NCBI GenBank assembly: GCA_003246755.1 | Contig: QKDC01000124.1 | Location: 1-34,286, forward strand | Length of the DNA stretch: 34,286 bases | DNA from: Gemmatimonadota bacterium | GTDB lineage: Bacteria > Gemmatimonadota > Gemmatimonadetes > Gemmatimonadales > GWC2-71-9 | Direction: 5' to 3' | Part shown: in pieces, positions 27,232-34,286 of the stretch | Numbering within the stretch: position 1 is the stretch's first letter | How the letters are laid out: the number at the start of each line of letters is the position of its first letter | The notes under the pieces: model-generated | Database searches by the model: none | Told to the model about the DNA's origin: nothing | What the model saw: the letters and a program-made list of their open reading frames with translations, nothing else | Made by a program: the position numbers and the translations under genes

Positions 27232-27885
27232 TTACCTGAGAGTCTGGATATAGGCGACCACGTTGTCGATGGCCGCGTCGTCGAGGTGTATCGCGTTGGC
27301 ACGCATCACCGCACCCCACCCATCGCCGCTGTGCGTTCCGCGCCAGCCGTCCCGGAACTTCCGGAGCTGAGTGACCACATACCAGTCCGCATGCCCTGTG
27401 AGCGGCGGGGCATGCAGCGCCTCGTTGCCGGCTGCGTCCGGTCCATGACACGCGGCACAGACTGTTCCCCAGATCACCCCGCCCGCCGTCGGGTCACCAC
27501 CGGTCAGCACCGGGGCCGGACGCACTCCAGCCATGCCGGCGACGTACTCGGCCACCGAGCTGGCATCACCCTCGAGGTCCAGAGACCAGGACATCGACTT
27601 CATCCGGATCCCCACCGTGTCGAAGGCCTGGTAGCCCCGGTGTCCGGCTTGGAATCCTGCCAGTTGGGCCTCGATGTACCACTGGGGAAGGCCGGCGATG
27701 GCAGGGGCGCCGAGCGCGCGGTTGCCGCCACCGTCGTCTCCGTGGCACGGCACACAGGTGTCGAAGAGTTCCTGCCCGCGGGCGATGCCCTGCTCCGGCG
27801 CTCCCGCACAGGCCACGAGAGTCCCAACCAGCAGCACCCCACTCAACCGTCGTGCCATATCATTCATCCTGTCAGGTCCCGTCAA
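27232..27885 (-). CDS. Diheme cytochrome c lipoprotein (cytochrome c4-like)
   Basis: VLLVGTLVACAG lipobox-like; CVPCHGDDGGGNRALGAPAIAGLPQWYIEAQL and CAACHGPDAAGNEALHAPPLTGHADWYVVTQL repeats. Confidence 0.88.
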   Translation of the reverse strand: MTGPDRMNDMARRLSGVLLVGTLVACAGAPEQGIARGQELFDTCVPCHGDDGGGNRALGAPAIAGLPQWYIEAQLAGFQAGHRGYQAFDTVGIRMKSMSWSLDLEGDASSVAEYVAGMAGVRPAPVLTGGDPTAGGVIWGTVCAACHGPDAAGNEALHAPPLTGHADWYVVTQLRKFRDGWRGTHSGDGWGAVMRANAIHLDDAAIDNVVAYIQTLR

Positions 27886-27928
27886 TGAAGAACCGCATCC
27901 CGCCGCATGGTGCGAGGCACAGTCGGGC

Positions 27929-27979
27929 CGAGCCGGCTCGAAGGCGGAACCGCACGGTATTGGTCGTGCGGCATCCGCC
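27929..27979. promoter_or_regulatory. Palindrome plus interrupted 13-bp stem-loop in the leader of the cytochrome/cox operon
   Basis: CGAGCCGGCTCG perfect palindrome (27929-27940); GGCGGA-a-CCGCACG-(GTATTGGT)-CGTGCGG-ca-TCCGCC (27943-27979). Confidence 0.45.
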
Positions 27980-28168
27980 GGGGTGTCGGATCTGACCCGC
28001 GTCCTCGGATGGTGCTCAAGGTATGGGGTGCGAAACCGCCGAACAGTAATTGCCTCGAGCGGATATGGCTAGCCGATTCTTCCGGCTTTCCCCCCTCTTT
28101 TCCCGGGTCCCAGAGTCGGTATTCGGGCCGGCGTTGGGGGACGGAATTCATCCCCTCCCCCTTCTTCC

Positions 28169-28594
28169 TCAGTCATCAGCGACGGGGAGATGACGGCCCA
28201 GCACGAACCCCACGACGGCCCCTGCCGTCCCCACCAGGAGCATAGTGATCACGGGCTCGATCAGGGTCAGCCTGAGATTCCAGAGGTTCGTCGTGCCGTA
28301 TTGTGAGAAGTCGTAGCTCGCTGCCATGAGCAGGCCAACCACCGCGCCAGTCGCCGCACCGCGCCGAGCCGAGGGGGCACCGCGCCAGGAAACCACGAGT
28401 GCGAGGAGGAGGCCAAATGGAATGTGCGCGAGTCCGACCCATAGCAGGTCGGGCGGATCCCTCATGACGCCGGTGGCGGTCCCCAGATTCGCTTGGAAGA
28501 AGTCGACGAAGACGATTCCATAAAGCAGGCCGCCCATCAGTGCGATCGTCAACATGCCGGCCACCGCTGCCGCTACGAAGCGGGAATTGATCAC
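28169..28594 (-). CDS. Hypothetical 4-TM membrane protein
   Basis: 141-aa ORF with four hydrophobic segments; directly downstream of the kinase gene. Confidence 0.65.
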   Translation of the reverse strand: MINSRFVAAAVAGMLTIALMGGLLYGIVFVDFFQANLGTATGVMRDPPDLLWVGLAHIPFGLLLALVVSWRGAPSARRGAATGAVVGLLMAASYDFSQYGTTNLWNLRLTLIEPVITMLLVGTAGAVVGFVLGRHLPVADD

Positions 28595-28599
28595 GCTGA

Positions 28600-31227
28600 C
28601 TACCCTCCTCCGCCAGCTCTCCTGCGCAATGCCCGCACGATCACGGCCAGCTCCTGCGAGGAGGGCTCGGACTTGACCATCAGGAAGCGGTCGCCCGAAG
28701 GGTGTATGGCGAAGTTCGCGAGGTCCGCATCCCGTGCATAGACGTCGACGAACAGCGCGACCGGCGCACCCAGCTCAAGCGGGTCGGTACGCCGCACGGG
28801 CACCGCGACCACCGCGTCGGATGACCGGTAGACGAGTTCTCTCCCGTCGCCGGACCAGATCGGCTCCATGCCTCCGCCGCGCGAGACCTGCCGCTTGCCG
28901 TCCAGGCCGGGCCAGGCCCTCAGGTAGACCTCGAATTGTCCCGATTCGTCTGACGAGTATGCGAGCCAGCGACCATCCGGGGAGAGAGCGGGCTGCATCT
29001 CGTTGTAGGGCTCGGCCAGGATCGGGCCCCGACCACCGTCCCCGAGCGAATCGATGAGGATGTCACGTGCTCCCCGCACGCGCTGGATCAGGAGGTACCC
29101 TTCTGGGGTCCAGCCGGCCGGGTACAGATCACCATCCGAAACGCGCTCCGTCTCCCCACTCCCGTCCCGTCGTCTGGTGAAGATGCCGCTCCGGTTGGGG
29201 CCGGCAGACTCGAACAGAATGCGCTCACCGTCGGGTGACCAGAGACCGGCAGTGTTGGCGCCGTCGAAGGTGAAGCGGGACGCGATGCGGGACCTGAAGT
29301 CGAACGTCCAGAGATCGTGGCCCGCGCCGGTGAGGGTCGTATAGACCAGCATGGACCCATCGGGCGAGAGCCGTGGATCGTGAAAGTGTCCCGGCCCCAT
29401 GCCGAACGTGGTCTCCACGCCCGAACGATCCACCATGAGCGGTTGATCTCCACTGGCGATGCCAGCCTTGTACACCAGTGAGCCCTCACCCGATACGTCG
29501 AACTCACCGGCGCCCCCACCCTTGATGTACACGTCCTCCACGAGGGAAAACTCAGCCCCGGTGATCCGCTGGGCGCCCTGATCGAACGGGGCGGCGATCA
29601 GGAACCCCTCACCACCGTCCACGCGACCGAAGAGCAGGTATCCGTCCGCGTAGCGCGGGGCGGTGCCATTGGTGAGTCGCGTGATCTTCATCGTCTCGAG
29701 TGAGAGCACCGACACGAACGATGCCTCCGGCGCGCCGAAGAACTCCGTGAAGAGGACCCCCTTGCCATTGGGGAGCACGGTGGGCCAGCGATAGTCCACC
29801 CCGCTGCTGGAGTCCGGAACCGCCAGGCTCTCGGGCTCACCCCCGGACGCCGGGACGCGAGAGAGACCCCAGCCGCTCGCAGGGGTGAAGACGATCGCGT
29901 GGTCCGGGCCCCAACTGAGGCCACGCACATCCCCGGCGGCGGACGCGATCGTCAGGCTCGGCCCGCCGGCCACATCCACCCTCTTGATCCTTCCTTCCAC
30001 CTGGAAGGCAACCGAGGCACCGTCGGGGCTGAAGGTGGGCTGATTCGCTCCCTCGGTTCCGGGGATGGGTGTTTCATCGAAGGCCGTCAAGGATCGCTTG
30101 TAGAGGCGCGTCTTCCCGCCATCCGTTCCCACGAAGACGATGGTGCGCCCATCAGGCGAGATGGTTACCGCAACCCCGATGTTGTCCGCGACGGGCACCG
30201 ATCGAGGGGTGATGAAGAAGCGCGTGCCATCGAAGTCGCTCGCGGGCGCCGGCCTGCTCAGGAGTGCCCAGCCGGCGAACCCGACTGCAATGAGTGCCAG
30301 GACCCATCCCATGCGTCCTCCCCACGCTTGCCCTGCCGACGCGCTCACCGCAGGACGCGCTCCGGTCACGGGCATCGTCACAGGCATGGCACCGCTCAGG
30401 GCCGCCGCGAACTGGGCGGCGGAGCTGAAGCGGTCGGCGGGAAGCTTCTCGAGCGCCTTGGCGACCGTGGCCTCGACGTGGGGGGGAACCGACCTGCGGG
30501 AAACGGTGATACGGGTCGGGCTTTCCGTCAGGAGCTTCGCGACGATGGACTGCGCCGTGGGGCCCGTGAACGGCGGCTCACCCGTCAGCATCTCGTAGAG
30601 CACGCACCCTACAGCGTACACGTCAGAGCGAGCATCCAGCTCACGATCGCCCATGGCCTGCTCGGGGCTCATGTACTGTGGCGTGCCGAGACTCAAGCCG
30701 GTTTCGGTGATTCGGGCACCGCCGGCCTGGCGCACCGCCAGCGCGATCCCGAAGTCTGCCACCACCGGCTTGCCGCGCTGGAGCAGGATGTTTTCGGGCT
30801 TGATGTCACGGTGAATGACCCCAAGCTCGTGGGCATAGTGCAGGGCGTCGGCCACATCCCGCGCGATGTTCACCGCCTCTTCTACCGAGAGCTGTTTCTC
30901 GTGCACGAGCCGTTGCCGCAGCGATTCTCCCTCGACGTAGGGCATCACGTAGTAGAGGAACGTGTCGACGGCCCCCGAGTCATAGAGAGGGAGAATGTTG
31001 GGGTGCTGGAGGTTGGCGGTGACCTTGATCTCGTTGAGGAACCGGTCACCCCCGATGACCGCGGCCAATTCGGGGCGAAGAACTTTGAGGGCGACCTGGC
31101 GCTCATGTCGAAGGTCGTGAGCAAGGTATACGGTCGCCATCCCGCCCTCGCCCAGGTGGCGCTCGATCCGATATCGCTCGGCAAGGGCCACCGTGAGCCG
31201 ATGCATGAGTTCAACCATGTTGCTCAT
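28600..31227 (-). CDS. Receptor-type Ser/Thr protein kinase with TolB/WD40-like beta-propeller (second copy)
   Basis: GEGGMATVYLAHDL, VIHRDIKPENILL, VVADFGIAL, GTPQYMSPEQ; TM (MGWVLALIAVGFAGWALL); SPDG/SPDGRW blades. Confidence 0.93.
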   Translation of the reverse strand: MSNMVELMHRLTVALAERYRIERHLGEGGMATVYLAHDLRHERQVALKVLRPELAAVIGGDRFLNEIKVTANLQHPNILPLYDSGAVDTFLYYVMPYVEGESLRQRLVHEKQLSVEEAVNIARDVADALHYAHELGVIHRDIKPENILLQRGKPVVADFGIALAVRQAGGARITETGLSLGTPQYMSPEQAMGDRELDARSDVYAVGCVLYEMLTGEPPFTGPTAQSIVAKLLTESPTRITVSRRSVPPHVEATVAKALEKLPADRFSSAAQFAAALSGAMPVTMPVTGARPAVSASAGQAWGGRMGWVLALIAVGFAGWALLSRPAPASDFDGTRFFITPRSVPVADNIGVAVTISPDGRTIVFVGTDGGKTRLYKRSLTAFDETPIPGTEGANQPTFSPDGASVAFQVEGRIKRVDVAGGPSLTIASAAGDVRGLSWGPDHAIVFTPASGWGLSRVPASGGEPESLAVPDSSSGVDYRWPTVLPNGKGVLFTEFFGAPEASFVSVLSLETMKITRLTNGTAPRYADGYLLFGRVDGGEGFLIAAPFDQGAQRITGAEFSLVEDVYIKGGGAGEFDVSGEGSLVYKAGIASGDQPLMVDRSGVETTFGMGPGHFHDPRLSPDGSMLVYTTLTGAGHDLWTFDFRSRIASRFTFDGANTAGLWSPDGERILFESAGPNRSGIFTRRRDGSGETERVSDGDLYPAGWTPEGYLLIQRVRGARDILIDSLGDGGRGPILAEPYNEMQPALSPDGRWLAYSSDESGQFEVYLRAWPGLDGKRQVSRGGGMEPIWSGDGRELVYRSSDAVVAVPVRRTDPLELGAPVALFVDVYARDADLANFAIHPSGDRFLMVKSEPSSQELAVIVRALRRRAGGGG

Positions 31228-31302
31228 CTGGGCCCGGTGCGGGGATCACGCATGTACGTCTCACCAGCGAACAGGGTGTTCGAAGTCCCCCCTGCCTACT
31301 CA

Positions 31303-34168
<2,866 letters not shown>

Positions 34169-34286
34169 ATTGGTCTCCGAAGTCATCTTGGTCGGTTAAG
34201 TGTAGCACACAGGAGGTGGTTGGCGGGCATACGCCCTGTTTGGGGTGTGGCTCGGCCCCTGCCGTGGGTAGATTCGGCCTCCGGCC

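Overview
High-GC bacterial chromosome segment. Gene content (Ser/Thr kinases fused to TolB/WD40-like beta-propellers, ECF sigma/ZAS anti-sigma modules, a large cytochrome oxidase cluster) resembles Gemmatimonadota-type genomes; this is an inference, since no rRNA or marker gene is present. From left to right: an outer-membrane-like protein; an NfeD-FloA-small protein operon; a tandem universal stress protein; an isoprenylcysteine-methyltransferase-like protein; an ECF sigma/anti-sigma/Spy-like module; a glycerophosphodiester phosphodiesterase; an amidohydrolase; an ABM monooxygenase; an HXXEE membrane protein with a PASTA-less receptor kinase; a TPP enzyme with a GMC oxidoreductase and its small partner; a serine hydrolase coupled to a diheme cytochrome c; an octaheme cytochrome/4x[4Fe-4S]/NrfD module; an A-type cytochrome c oxidase operon; a second receptor kinase; katG; and a peroxiredoxin-like gene at the right end. 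The strongest finding is at the right end. The peroxiredoxin-like gene is split in the ORF track (33560..34003) by an in-frame TGA at 34031-34033. This TGA sits exactly where the first Cys of a CxxC redox motif is expected (…FLSHAA-U-PFCRVHL…). It is followed 20 nt downstream by a perfect 6-bp hairpin with a GGUCG apical loop (34000-34016), which fits a bacterial SECIS element. I call it a probable selenoprotein of 202 aa (33560..34168). Other points include a 54-aa cox-operon membrane protein missing from the ORF track, a conserved-looking CPVC mini-protein, a quinol-dehydrogenase-like module with no molybdopterin subunit, and hairpins in the cox leader. No CRISPR array, tRNA, rRNA or mobile element was recognised.
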